This document shows, one piece after another, positions 42,650 to 50,881 of a stretch of DNA of 64,000 nucleotides. Under the pieces are notes generated by a model, which worked only from the letters and a program-made list of their open reading frames with translations, was not told the origin of the DNA and ran no database searches. Source of the DNA: Pseudonocardia sp. C8 (GTDB lineage: Bacteria > Actinomycetota > Actinomycetes > Mycobacteriales > Pseudonocardiaceae); the NCBI RefSeq assembly GCF_014267175.1, contig NZ_JACMTR010000002.1:3993501-4057500 (forward strand). Direction: 5' to 3'. Numbering within the stretch: the first letter of the stretch is position 1; each line of letters starts with the position of its first letter. The translations under genes were made by a program, and so were the position numbers.

Positions 42650-42766
42650 ATGGACCCCAGCGACAGTCCCGGCGCCGTCCGGTTCGTTCCCGGACGGCGA
42701 CCCCGTTCCGCCCGCATGCCCCTCCGCGCCGGCGGACCCGGTGACCCGGCGGTGCCGCACCGGTGA
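42650..42766 (+). CDS. 38-residue peptide coupled to the CNNM gene
   Basis: ATG 42650 has an excellent ribosome site (GAAGGAG, 2 to 3 bases spacing) and the 38-codon frame ends with TGA overlapping the GTG of the CNNM gene (GTGA). The peptide is Pro/Arg/Gly-rich (starts MDPSDSPGAVRFVPGRRP). The overlap implies translation of the CNNM gene depends on this frame. It may be a leader that only sets up coupling, or the short start of a longer evolutionary fusion. Confidence 0.5.
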   Translation: MDPSDSPGAVRFVPGRRPRSARMPLRAGGPGDPAVPHR

Positions 42767-44148
42767 TCGGCACGATCCTCGACGTCGCGCTCGGCGTACT
42801 CGTCATCCTCGCGATCACCGCGCTGACCGGCTACTTCGTCGCCCAGGAGTTCGGCTACATGGCCGTCGACCGCTCGCGGTTGAAGGCCCGCGCGGCCGAC
42901 GGAGACACCGGTGCCGTGCGCGCACTCGGCATCACCCGGCGCACCTCGTTCATGCTCTCCGGGGCCCAGCTCGGCATCACCGTCACCGGCCTGCTCGTCG
43001 GCTACGTCGCCGAGCCCCTGGTCGGCGAGGGGATCGGCGAGCTCCTCGGCGTGGTGAACGTGCCGACCGGTGTCGGTGTCGCGATCGGCACCGTGTTCGC
43101 GCTGCTGCTGTCCACCGTCGTCCAGATGGTGTTCGGCGAGCTGTTCCCGAAGAACCTCGCGATCGCCCGCCCCGAGCCGGTGGCGCGCAGGCTCGCCCTG
43201 TCCACCACGATCTACCTGGCGGCCTTCGGCTGGATCGTCACCGTCTTCGATGCCGCCTCCAACCTGCTGCTGCGGGCGCTGCGGATCGAGCCGGTGCACG
43301 ACGTCGAGCACTCGGCGACCCCGCGCGACCTCGAGGCGATCATCGACGACTCGAAGGACTCCGGGGACCTCGATCCGGAGCTCGCCGTGCTCCTCGACCG
43401 GGCGGTGGACTTCACCGACCGCACCGCGCGGGCCGCGATGATCCCCCGGCCCCGGGTGTCGTGGGTCCGCGACGACGCGACCGTGGAGAGCCTGATCGGC
43501 CAGATGGCCGTCCAGCACTCCCGCTACCCCGTCCTCGGCGCGCCTCCGGAGGCCTCCGACCCGGAGAACACGCTCGAGCTGGTCGGTGTCGTCTGCCTGA
43601 AGGACGTGCTGGACCTGTCCGCGCGGCTCGGCGGCCGGTCCTTCCACGACGTGCGGGTCGCCGAGCTCATGCGGGCGCCGGTGCTGGTGCCGTCGTCGCT
43701 GCCGCTGCCCCAGGTGCTCGCCCGGCTGCGCGCCGAGGGCGAGGAGCTGGCCTGCGTGCTCGACGAGTACGGCGGGCTGGCCGGCGTCATCACCGTCGAG
43801 GACGTCGCCGAGGAGCTGGTCGGCGAGATCACCGACGAGCACGACCAGGCCGGGACCGACCGGGCCACCGCGGCCGGCGACGGCTGGGTCGTCCCCGGCG
43901 ACCGGCACGTCGACGAGGTCGGCAGGCTCATCGACGCCGACCTCCCGGAGGGCGACTACCAGACCGTCGGCGGCCTGGTCATGGCCGAGCTGCAGCGGCT
44001 CCCCGACGCCGGGGACGCCGTCGTGGTCACCATCCCGGCCGACAACCCGGACGACGACGACCGGGCGCTGCGCCTGACCGTGCGGGAGGTCGCCCGGCGC
44101 GTCCCCTCGTCGGTGCACATCGTCTGGACCGCATCGGAGCCCGCATGA
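42763..44148 (+). CDS. CNNM/HlyC-CorC family membrane protein with CBS pair
   Basis: The 461-residue protein has a DUF21 membrane domain (LAITALTGYFVAQEFGYMAV, AQLGITVTGLLVGYVAEPLV, MVFGELFPKNLAIARPEPVA), a CBS pair (RAAMIPRPRVSWVRDDATVE, SRYPVLGAPPE, CVLDEYGGLAGVITVEDVAE followed by ELVGEITDEHD) and a C-terminal CorC_HlyC domain (GDYQTVGGLVMAELQRLPDA). CNNM-type proteins handle Mg2+ or Co2+. Start is GTG 42763, coupled to the preceding small ORF. It overlaps a second, shorter paralogue by 4 bp; such tandem pairs are common in actinobacteria and probably form a heteromer. Confidence 0.93.
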   Translation: MIGTILDVALGVLVILAITALTGYFVAQEFGYMAVDRSRLKARAADGDTGAVRALGITRRTSFMLSGAQLGITVTGLLVGYVAEPLVGEGIGELLGVVNVPTGVGVAIGTVFALLLSTVVQMVFGELFPKNLAIARPEPVARRLALSTTIYLAAFGWIVTVFDAASNLLLRALRIEPVHDVEHSATPRDLEAIIDDSKDSGDLDPELAVLLDRAVDFTDRTARAAMIPRPRVSWVRDDATVESLIGQMAVQHSRYPVLGAPPEASDPENTLELVGVVCLKDVLDLSARLGGRSFHDVRVAELMRAPVLVPSSLPLPQVLARLRAEGEELACVLDEYGGLAGVITVEDVAEELVGEITDEHDQAGTDRATAAGDGWVVPGDRHVDEVGRLIDADLPEGDYQTVGGLVMAELQRLPDAGDAVVVTIPADNPDDDDRALRLTVREVARRVPSSVHIVWTASEPA

Positions 44149-45134
44149 GCGTCATCTCGATCATCGTGTCGATCGCACTGGTCGGGGCGAGCGCGTTCTT
44201 CGTGGCCGTCGAGTTCGCGCTCGTCGCCGCCCGGAACTACCGGCTGGAGGAGGCCGCGCAGGACTCCGCGGCGGCCCGTGCCGCGCTCCGCAGTGCGCGC
44301 GACCTGTCGCTGCTGCTGGCCGGCTCCCAGCTGGGCATCACGCTGTGCACGCTGGGCCTCGGCGCGGTCGCGAAACCCGCCGTCGACCACGCTCTGCAGC
44401 CGGTCCTGACGGGCTGGGGGCTGGCCTCGGGCGTCGCCACGGTCGTGTCGTTCGTCCTGTCGCTGGTCGTGGTCACCTTCGTCCACCTGGTCGTCGGCGA
44501 GATGGCGCCGAAGTCCTGGGCGATCTCGCACCCGGAGCGGTCGGCCATCATGCTGGCGCTGCCGATGCGCGGGTTCATGGTGCTGACCCGGCCGCTGCTG
44601 GTGGCGCTGAACGGGCTGGCGAACCGCTGCCTGCGCGCCGTCGGCGTCGAACCGGTGGACGAGATGGTCTCCGGGCGCAACGCCGACGACCTGCGCCAGC
44701 TCGTCGACCACTCGGCGCGCACCGGCGCGCTCGACCAGGAGCGGCGCGACCAGCTCGTCACCGCCCTGGAGCTCGAACGCACCCCGGTGCGGGAGCTGGC
44801 CCACGAGCCGTCCGGTGTCCGGGCCGACGACGACGTCACGGCCGTCCAGGACACCGCCCGCCGGACCGGGCACCTGCGGTTGATCGTCCGCGACGGCGAT
44901 ACGCCGATCGGGTACGTGCACGTCCGCGACACCCTCACCCGCGACCCGGGCACCCGGGCCCGGGACCTCATGCGGCCGGTGCTCGCCCTGCCCGCCGACA
45001 CCCCGTACCACGCCGCGGTCAACACGATGCGCGACCAGCGCGCGCACCTGGCGCTGGTGCAGGACGGCGGCCGGCTGATCGGCATCGTCACCCTGTCCGA
45101 CCTGGTGGAGCGGCTGCTCCCCGAGCCGGCGTAG
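44145..45134 (+). CDS. Second CNNM-family membrane protein, no CorC domain
   Basis: The 329-residue protein has the DUF21 domain (ALVGASAFFVAVEFALVAAR, GSQLGITLCTLGLGAVAKPA, HLVVGEMAPKSWAISHPE) and a CBS pair (LRLIVRDGDTPIGYVHVRDT, HLALVQDGGRLIGIVTLSDL) but ends there, lacking the CorC_HlyC domain of its neighbour. Its ATG overlaps the upstream stop (ATGA), so the two are cotranslated. The pair probably forms one transporter or sensor complex. Confidence 0.93.
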   Translation: MSVISIIVSIALVGASAFFVAVEFALVAARNYRLEEAAQDSAAARAALRSARDLSLLLAGSQLGITLCTLGLGAVAKPAVDHALQPVLTGWGLASGVATVVSFVLSLVVVTFVHLVVGEMAPKSWAISHPERSAIMLALPMRGFMVLTRPLLVALNGLANRCLRAVGVEPVDEMVSGRNADDLRQLVDHSARTGALDQERRDQLVTALELERTPVRELAHEPSGVRADDDVTAVQDTARRTGHLRLIVRDGDTPIGYVHVRDTLTRDPGTRARDLMRPVLALPADTPYHAAVNTMRDQRAHLALVQDGGRLIGIVTLSDLVERLLPEPA

Positions 45135-45223
45135 GCCGTCCCCCGGACCGGGCACACCGGCTGCGCCCGGTCCGGGATCGTCCTAGCCTGGGCCGGTTCG
45201 TACGTCCCGTGGGAGGGCCCACC

Positions 45224-45424
45224 ATGACCGCACCGTCGCTCCGTCCGGCCGAGCTGGACGACACCGCGCTGGCGAAGGTGAAGCAGCTCGAGGACCGGAT
45301 CGGCAAGCCGCTCGTGGCCTACCGTGCGGAGTCGCCGTACGCGGACCTCACCGAGGAGCAGCTCGCCGAGGTGCGCCGCGCCGAGTCCGAGCTGGGCGTC
45401 CAGCTGCTGGCCTTCCGGCCGTGA
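45224..45424 (+). CDS. Small conserved actinobacterial protein
   Basis: This 66-residue, highly charged helical protein (LDDTALAKVKQLEDRIGKPL, DLTEEQLAEVRRAESELGV) has ATG 45224 with GGGAGGG upstream. Similar small proteins next to glyS or CNNM genes are found in actinobacteria without known function. It converges with glyS with only 13 bp between stops. Confidence 0.75.
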   Translation: MTAPSLRPAELDDTALAKVKQLEDRIGKPLVAYRAESPYADLTEEQLAEVRRAESELGVQLLAFRP

Positions 45425-45437
45425 TCCCCGCGGCGGC

Positions 45438-46844
45438 TCAGCAGCCGATCAGGCGCGCCGCCAGGTAGGACTCGACCTGGTCCAGGGCGATCCGCTCCTG
45501 GGCCATGCTGTCCCGCTCGCGGATCGTCACGGCCTGGTCGGTGAGCGTGTCGAAGTCGACCGTGATGCAGAACGGCGTGCCGATCTCGTCCTGGCGCCGG
45601 TAACGGCGGCCGATCGCGCCGGCGTCGTCGAACTCGACGTTCCAGTTCCGCCGCAGCTGCGTGGCCAGGTCCTTCGCCTTCGGCGACAGGTCGGCGTTGC
45701 GCGACAGCGGCAGCACCGCGGCCTTCACCGGGGCCAGCCTGCGGTCCAGCCGCAGCACGGTCCGCTTGTCCACGCCGCCCTTCGCGTTCGGCGCCTCGTC
45801 CTCGGTGTAGGCCTCGATGAGGAACGCCATCATCGACCGGCCGACGCCCGCCGCCGGCTCGATCACGTACGGCCGGTAGCGGGTGTCGGTGGCCTGGTCG
45901 TAGAACGACAGGTCGACGCCCGAGTGGTTCGAGTGCGTGGTGAGGTCGAAGTCGGTGCGGTTCGCGATGCCCTCGAGCTCGCCCCACTCCTGCCCGGTGA
46001 AGTTGAACCGGTACTCGATGTCGACGGTGCGCTTCGAGTAGTGGGACAGCTTCTCCTTCGGGTGCTCGTAGTGCCGCAGGTTCGCCGGGTCGATACCGAG
46101 GTCGGTGTACCAGCGGGTGCGCTCGTCGATCCAGTACTGGTGCAGCTCCTCGTCGCTGCCCGGCTCGACGAAGTACTCCATCTCCATCTGCTCGAACTCG
46201 CGGGTCCGGAAGATGAAGTTGCCCGGGGTGATCTCGTTGCGGAAGCTCTTGCCGATCTGGCCGATGCCGAACGGCGGCTTCTTCCGGGACGTGGTCTGCA
46301 CGTTGAGGAAGTTCACGAAGATGCCCTGCGCGGTCTCCGGGCGCAGGTAGTGCAGGCCCTCCTCGGACTCCACCGGGCCGAGGAAGGTCTTCAGCATCAT
46401 GTTGAACTCGCGCGGATCGGTGTACTGGCCGCGGGTACCGCAGTTCGGGCACGGCACCTCGGAGAGGTCGTTCGGGTCGGCCTGCTCCGGGTCGCGGCCC
46501 TTGCGCTCGGCGAACTCCTCGGCCAGCTGGTCGGCGCGGAAGCGCTTGTGACACGAGGTGCACTCGACCAGCGGGTCGGTGAACGCGTTGACGTGGCCGG
46601 AGGCGACCCAGGTCTGCCGGGGCAGGATGACCGACGAGTCCAGGCCGACGACGTCCTCCCGGCCGGTGACCATCGCGCGCCACCACTGCCGCTTGATGTT
46701 GTCCTTCAGCTCGACGCCCAGCGGGCCGTAGTCCCACGCCGACCGGGTACCGCCGTAGATCTCGCCGGAGGCGAAGACGAATCCGCGCCGCTTCGTCAGC
46801 GCGACGATGGTCTCGATCTTGGCGGAGGTCGGCTTGCTGGCCAC
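45438..46844 (-). CDS. glyS: Glycyl-tRNA synthetase (class II, alpha2 type)
   Basis: The 468-residue protein has [37 protein letters not shown], class II motif 2 region [36 protein letters not shown] and motif 3 region [16 protein letters not shown], with the anticodon-binding domain at the end. A zinc-binding insert carries CTSCHKRF and CPNCG. It charges tRNA-Gly. Start GTG 46844 has GGAG 8 bases upstream. The upstream gap of about 700 bp contains a minisatellite. Confidence 0.97.
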   Translation of the reverse strand: MASKPTSAKIETIVALTKRRGFVFASGEIYGGTRSAWDYGPLGVELKDNIKRQWWRAMVTGREDVVGLDSSVILPRQTWVASGHVNAFTDPLVECTSCHKRFRADQLAEEFAERKGRDPEQADPNDLSEVPCPNCGTRGQYTDPREFNMMLKTFLGPVESEEGLHYLRPETAQGIFVNFLNVQTTSRKKPPFGIGQIGKSFRNEITPGNFIFRTREFEQMEMEYFVEPGSDEELHQYWIDERTRWYTDLGIDPANLRHYEHPKEKLSHYSKRTVDIEYRFNFTGQEWGELEGIANRTDFDLTTHSNHSGVDLSFYDQATDTRYRPYVIEPAAGVGRSMMAFLIEAYTEDEAPNAKGGVDKRTVLRLDRRLAPVKAAVLPLSRNADLSPKAKDLATQLRRNWNVEFDDAGAIGRRYRRQDEIGTPFCITVDFDTLTDQAVTIRERDSMAQERIALDQVESYLAARLIGC

Positions 46845-47060
46845 AGCGGTACTCCAGGACGTGGTTCGGGCTCTCCCACCGGCGGAGGTGCCCAGGTGGG
46901 CGTCCCAGGTTACCGACCCGCCACGACGGCACCTCCCCCGCCCGCACCGCGCCCGACCCTGCGGGCGCCCGTGCCGTCCACGGCCGGCCCGGTGACGCCC
47001 GCTCCGAACAGCGCGGCCGCGGTGCTCGCCGCCCCGGCCCGACATCGACGCGCCCCCGTC

Positions 47061-47308
47061 CCCGAGACGCACGGATTCGCCCCCGATGGGGCCAGAACGT
47101 GCCGATCGACCGAACCCGGACGATCGACATGCACGCTCCCGCCCCGGAGAGGGCCGAACCGTGCTGATCGCCCCAACCCCGGCGCCCGAGACGCACGCTC
47201 CCGCCCCGAACGGGGCCAGAACGTGCTGATCGACCCGGCCTCGGTGCTCGAGACGCACACTTCCGCCCCGGGCGGGGCCGGAACGTGCTGATCGGTGACG
47301 CGGCCCCG
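47061..47308. repeat. Intergenic minisatellite: four imperfect 62-bp units
   Basis: Units begin at 47061, 47123, 47185 and 47247 with an exact 62-bp period. The consensus start is CCCGAGACGCACGCT; then comes a small GC hairpin (GCCCCG-N2-CGGGGC in the third and fourth units), then AGAACGTGCTGATCGACC. A worn fifth copy may follow at 47309. The period is not a multiple of three and no frame runs through it on either strand as a believable protein. The rest of the glyS upstream gap (46845-47060, 47309-47556) shows only a 20-nt near-repeat (CGGGCGCCCGRCGAGCCGAC type) at about 47390 and 47420. Confidence 0.85.
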
Positions 47309-47556
47309 ATCGAGGCGCCCTCGTCGTCCCGGACGGCGCGGTGCCACTGCCACCCGGTAGCTCGGCGCCCGGCGCGGACAGGGCGCCCGGCGAGCCGACA
47401 GGGCACCGCCGCGTCGACCGGGCGCCCGACGAGCCGACTCGGCAGCCGTGACCAGGGCCGAGCCCCGCGAACGAGCCAGCGACCACCGCCGAGCACGCCA
47501 CCGGACGAGCCACGCCGCTCGCGCCTCGACGTCCGTCCGACCACGGGCGCGATTGC

Positions 47557-47889
47557 TCAGGGCGTGAGCAGGCTGGGGTGGTGCTCGGGCCGCCCGCCCG
47601 GGGCCACCGTCAGGCGGGTCTCGTGGGTCGACTCCGTGGTCGTGTCGGCCTCGGCGAGGAGCGGGTGGACGTGCTCGCGCACCTCGAACGGGCCCAGGGC
47701 GCGGCGGTAGGCGTCGACCGAGTCGAACCGGACGACCAGCACCCACTGCGCGGCGTCCTCGATCGCGCAGCCCAGCTCGCCTCCGCGGCAGCCCGGCTGC
47801 GCGGCCAGGAGCTCCAGCGCGCGGGCGGCCCGCCCGGTGAACTCCGGCACGCGGGACGGGGACACGGTGAACCGGCAGACCAGCAGCAC
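47557..47889 (-). CDS. Antibiotic-biosynthesis-monooxygenase (ABM) domain protein
   Basis: The protein of 110 residues has the ferredoxin-like ABM fold pattern: [40 protein letters not shown] and [20 protein letters not shown], with [13 protein letters not shown] at the end. Members degrade heme or oxidise quinols; many are uncharacterised. Start GTG 47889 is inferred from the fold boundary; the longer in-frame extension to 48060 is Arg-rich and unlikely. Confidence 0.75.
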   Translation of the reverse strand: MLLVCRFTVSPSRVPEFTGRAARALELLAAQPGCRGGELGCAIEDAAQWVLVVRFDSVDAYRRALGPFEVREHVHPLLAEADTTTESTHETRLTVAPGGRPEHHPSLLTP

Positions 47890-47993
47890 GGCGCGACGAT
47901 AACGAACACGCCTACCATGACGGGTGCGGCCGGCACGGCTCGAGACGGTGCCGGGGGTGTGGCCGCCGCCCCCGGGGACGGGACGGTCACGAC

Positions 47994-48359
47994 ATGTCAG
48001 CCGCGGCGGAGACCCGTGCCCCCGACGACCGCGCCGGGGACCACCCTCCGGCGCCCGCACCCGGCCCGGTCCGCGACCAGCGCACCCTGGCCGCGGCCGG
48101 TGACCTGCTGCGCGCGCTGGCGGCGCCGGTCCGGATCGCGATCGTGCTGCAGCTCCTGGAACACTCCCGCTGCGTGCACGACCTGGTCGACGCGCTCGGC
48201 GTCACCCAGCCGCTGATCAGCCAGCACCTGCGGGTGCTGAAGGCGGCCGGGGTCGTCGAGGGCGAGCGCAAGGGCCGCGAGGTGCGGTACTCGCTGGTGG
48301 ACGACCATCTCGCCCACATCGTGGTGGACGCCGTGGCACACGTGGAGGAGGAGACGTGA
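47994..48359 (+). CDS. smtB: ArsR/SmtB-family zinc-responsive regulator
   Basis: The 121-residue protein has a winged helix (AGDLLRALAAPVRIAIVLQL, LLEHSRCVHDLVDALGVTQP, LISQHLRVLKAAGVVEGERK) and the C-terminal helix DDHLAHIVVDAVAHVEEE, whose Asp-x-His and later His-Glu form the alpha-5 zinc site of SmtB. It overlaps the Fur-family gene by 4 bp (GTGA), the order known in mycobacteria (smtB-furB), where SmtB represses the pair and zinc releases it. Confidence 0.93.
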   Translation: MSAAAETRAPDDRAGDHPPAPAPGPVRDQRTLAAAGDLLRALAAPVRIAIVLQLLEHSRCVHDLVDALGVTQPLISQHLRVLKAAGVVEGERKGREVRYSLVDDHLAHIVVDAVAHVEEET

Positions 48360-48805
48360 CCGATCAGGCGGTGCAGGACGGACCGGCGCGGTCCACGGCC
48401 GGGCCGCGCGGGATCCGGGCGACCCGGCAGCGGGCCGCCGTGACCGCGCTGCTCGACCGGATCGAGGACTTCCGCTCGGCCCAGGAGATCCACGAGGAGC
48501 TCCGCCGGGCGGGGGAGGGCATCGGGCTCACCACGGTCTACCGAACCCTGCAGACCCTCGCCGACGGCGGCGAGGTCGACGTGCTGCGCACGGCGTCCGG
48601 CGAGGCCGTCTACCGGCGGTGCGAGACCGAGCACCACCACCATCACCTGGTGTGCCGGCGGTGCGGCGCCGCCGTCGAGATCGAGGGGCCCGCCGTCGAG
48701 TCGTGGGCCCAGTCGGTCGCCGACCAGCACGGCTACACCGACCTGTCGCACACCTGCGAGATCTTCGGGCTGTGCGGGAACTGCACCGCGGCCCGGGACG
48801 CCTGA
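48356..48805 (+). CDS. zur: Fur-family zinc uptake regulator (FurB/Zur)
   Basis: The 149-residue protein has the Fur winged helix (RATRQRAAVTALLDRIEDFR, LTTVYRTLQTLADGGEVDV) and the metal-binding C-terminal domain with a run of five histidines (EHHHHHLVCRRCG) plus CxxC pairs CRRC and CGNC for structural zinc. Context with SmtB indicates Zur, repressing zinc uptake and alternative ribosomal-protein genes when zinc is ample. It starts at GTG 48356. Its stop is one base from the stop of the convergent desulfurase-like gene. Confidence 0.94.
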   Translation: MTDQAVQDGPARSTAGPRGIRATRQRAAVTALLDRIEDFRSAQEIHEELRRAGEGIGLTTVYRTLQTLADGGEVDVLRTASGEAVYRRCETEHHHHHLVCRRCGAAVEIEGPAVESWAQSVADQHGYTDLSHTCEIFGLCGNCTAARDA

Positions 48806-48806
48806 C

Positions 48807-50186
48807 TCAGCGGTCGCAGCCCGCGGGACCTGCGGTCTCCCCCAGCCCGAACGGGTCCGCCGGGCGCGGGTCGGGGGTGGGTGACCACCGCCCGCCGACG
48901 ATCGCGTACGTCCACTCCGGACCACGCCGGACCAGCCGGTTCAGCGCGGTGACCAGCCGGTCGACGTCGTCGGCGGTGGTGCGCAGGCCCAGGCTGACCC
49001 GGACCGCGTCCCGCCCGCCGGTGAGCCGCTCCAGCAGCGGGTGCGCGCAGAACCGGCCGTCGCGCACCCCGATGCCGTGCTCGGCCGACAGCGCCGCCGC
49101 GACCAGCCCGGACGGCAGGTCGTCGAGGACGAACGACACGGTCGCGGTCCGGTCGGCGGCCTCGCCGGGGTCGGTGGCGAAGCAGGACAGGACCCGCAGC
49201 CCGGGCACGCGCGCCAGACCGGCGTGCAGCCGGGCCGCCAGCTCCCGCTCGTGCGCGGGCACGACGTCGTCGACGATCGGGTCGAGCGCCCGGCACGCGG
49301 CGCCCAGCGCGGCCGCGCCCAGCACGTTCGGCGTGCCGCCCTCGTGCCGCTGCGGCGCGGGCAGCCACGCCGTCCCGGCGCGCCCGTCCTCGACGGTCAC
49401 CGCGCGGACCGCGCCGCCGCCTGCCACGTGCGGCTCCGCGGCGTCCAGCCAGTCCCGGCGCCCGACGAGGGCGCCGGCGCCGTACGGCGCGTAGAGCTTG
49501 TGCCCGGACAGCGCGACGTAGTTGGCTCCCCACCCGGCGAGGTCGACGCGGCGGTGCGGGGCGAGCTGCGCGGCGTCCACGCACACCCGGGCGCCCGCGG
49601 CGTGCGCGATCTCCACGATCCGCGCGACCGGCAGCAGCTCCCCGGTCACGTTGGACGCCCCGGTCACCGCGACCAGGGCCGCGTCCGGCCGGGCGGCCAG
49701 CTCGGCGCGCAGCGCGTCCAGGGTCGCGGTGATCGTCCGGGCGGCGCGGACGACCCGGTGCTCGCCGTCGCGCCAGGCCAGCAGCGTCGCGTGGTGCTCC
49801 AGGTCCAGGGTGACGACCGGGCCCGGCACCGCCCGGGCGAGCAGGCCGAGCGCGTCGGTGGTGTTGCGGGTGAACACGACGCAGTCGTCCGGCCGGGCCC
49901 GGACGAAGCGGGCGACGTCGGCCCGGGCGCTCTCCACCAGCGACGTGCAGACCCGGGAGGTCCAGCCGGCGCCACGGTGCACGCTGCCGTAGTACGGCAA
50001 CACCTCGGCGACGTGCGCGGCGACGGCCTCCAGCGCCGGCGCCGACGCCGCGGAGTCGAGGTCGCAGTAGCGGACCCGGGTGCCGTCGACGAGCGGGACG
50101 GTCAGCTCGGCACCCACCACGCGCGGCAGCGCGGTGGCACGGGCGGCGGTGGTGCGGACGGCGTCCTGCAGCAGGACAGCGGTCAT
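48807..50186 (-). CDS. Class-V aminotransferase, cysteine-desulfurase-like, under a SAM-IV riboswitch
   Basis: The 459-residue PLP enzyme has the SufS-like landmarks VYGSVHRGAGWTS-type entry (YYGSVHRGAGWTS), FTRNTTDALGLLARAV, EHHATLLAW, GASNVTGELLPV, VCVDAAQLAPHRRVDL, the lysine motif LSGHKLYAPYGAGALVG and the cysteine loop VRDGRFCAHPLL, equivalent to the active-site loop of class-II desulfurases. It probably takes sulfur from cysteine or a related compound. Start ATG 50186 has GGAGG upstream. SAM-IV control ties it to sulfur/methionine metabolism. A C-terminal 35-residue tail (YAIVGGRWSPTPDPRP) is unusual for SufS. Confidence 0.88.
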   Translation of the reverse strand: MTAVLLQDAVRTTAARATALPRVVGAELTVPLVDGTRVRYCDLDSAASAPALEAVAAHVAEVLPYYGSVHRGAGWTSRVCTSLVESARADVARFVRARPDDCVVFTRNTTDALGLLARAVPGPVVTLDLEHHATLLAWRDGEHRVVRAARTITATLDALRAELAARPDAALVAVTGASNVTGELLPVARIVEIAHAAGARVCVDAAQLAPHRRVDLAGWGANYVALSGHKLYAPYGAGALVGRRDWLDAAEPHVAGGGAVRAVTVEDGRAGTAWLPAPQRHEGGTPNVLGAAALGAACRALDPIVDDVVPAHERELAARLHAGLARVPGLRVLSCFATDPGEAADRTATVSFVLDDLPSGLVAAALSAEHGIGVRDGRFCAHPLLERLTGGRDAVRVSLGLRTTADDVDRLVTALNRLVRRGPEWTYAIVGGRWSPTPDPRPADPFGLGETAGPAGCDR

Positions 50187-50196
50187 GATCCGGCCT

Positions 50197-50215
50197 CCGG
50201 ATCTCAGGGATCCGG
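50197..50215 (-). promoter_or_regulatory. Ribosome-site hairpin of the SAM-IV expression platform
   Basis: CCGGATC-CCTGA-GATCCGG on the RNA forms a 7-bp stem whose 3' arm touches the GGAGG ribosome site at 50198-50194. It lies between the riboswitch and the start codon. The simplest reading is translational control: the hairpin hides the site when SAM is bound, or competes with the aptamer's 3' part. Confidence 0.55.
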
Positions 50216-50233
50216 CGCGCTCGCTACGGCCCG

Positions 50234-50348
50234 GATCCGCGCTTGCCGGCCGCGGGTGTCGCGGCGGCCCGGTCATCACCCGGGGCACCCCACCGCGGAG
50301 GAGGGTTGCCGGCCAGCAAGCCGGGGCTTCACGCTGGCACTCGTGACC
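50234..50348 (-). ncRNA. SAM-IV riboswitch
   Basis: The 115 bases on the minus strand match the SAM-IV aptamer block by block: GGTCACGAGTGCCAGCGTG, AAGCCCCGGCTTGCTGGCC, GGCAACCCTCCTCCGCGGT, GGGGTGCCCCGGGTGATGAC, then a variable hairpin (GGGCCGCCGCGACACCCGCG region) and GGCAAGCGCGGATC, which provides the pseudoknot strand. SAM-IV elements occur in actinobacteria in front of sulfur and methionine genes and turn expression down when SAM binds. It controls the desulfurase-like gene 48 bp downstream. Confidence 0.95.
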
Positions 50349-50464
50349 TTCGGGCGAAGACGCTAGCACGACCCGGCCGCCGCCCCGGCGAGGTCTGCGT
50401 CACAGATCGTCCCGGTCCCGTGCGGGAGGAGCTGGAAGCGGTGAGCGTCAGCGACCGCCGTGCA

Positions 50465-50881
50465 TCAGCCGTCCACCAGCTCCGCGCGCATGCTCGACGC
50501 CGACGACACCACGAGCATCAGCAGCGTCCCCATCGGCTGCTCGTCCAGCCCGCTGGCCGGGAACGCGTAGCGCAGCGTCACGTCCCAGCCACGCTCGCCG
50601 CGCACCACCCGCGGGGTGCCGAACAGGCCCTCGCCGACGCCGAGCCCGACCCGGTGCGGGACGTCGTGGCCCGGGTCGTCGGCGACCGGCAGGTCCCACG
50701 CGACCACGCAGGTGATGTTGAGGACCGGCAGGCCTTCCTCCAGCTCGGTGCCCTGGACCACGCACAGCACGCCGCCGTGGGCGAAGGTGAGCGCCCCGTC
50801 GTCGTCGACCTGGACGTCGTGGAAGCGCTCCAGCGCACCGCGCGCGGTATCCAGCATCCCGGCGATCACGTCGGTGGTCAC
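50465..50881 (-). CDS. Conserved protein coupled to uppS (YbjN/T3SS-chaperone-like)
   Basis: The 138-residue protein begins [20 protein letters not shown] and has [31 protein letters not shown] and [20 protein letters not shown], the pattern of the alpha/beta YbjN or CesT-like chaperone fold. Its position just after uppS is the same as that of an uncharacterised mycobacterial protein. Start GTG 50881 overlaps the uppS stop (GTGA). Function unknown. Confidence 0.75.
   Translation of the reverse strand: MTTDVIAGMLDTARGALERFHDVQVDDDGALTFAHGGVLCVVQGTELEEGLPVLNITCVVAWDLPVADDPGHDVPHRVGLGVGEGLFGTPRVVRGERGWDVTLRYAFPASGLDEQPMGTLLMLVVSSASSMRAELVDG

Noticed and set aside
47061..47308. CRISPR array
   Set aside because: The 62-bp units follow each other directly and diverge along the whole unit. 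There are no short identical repeats with unique spacers and no cas genes.
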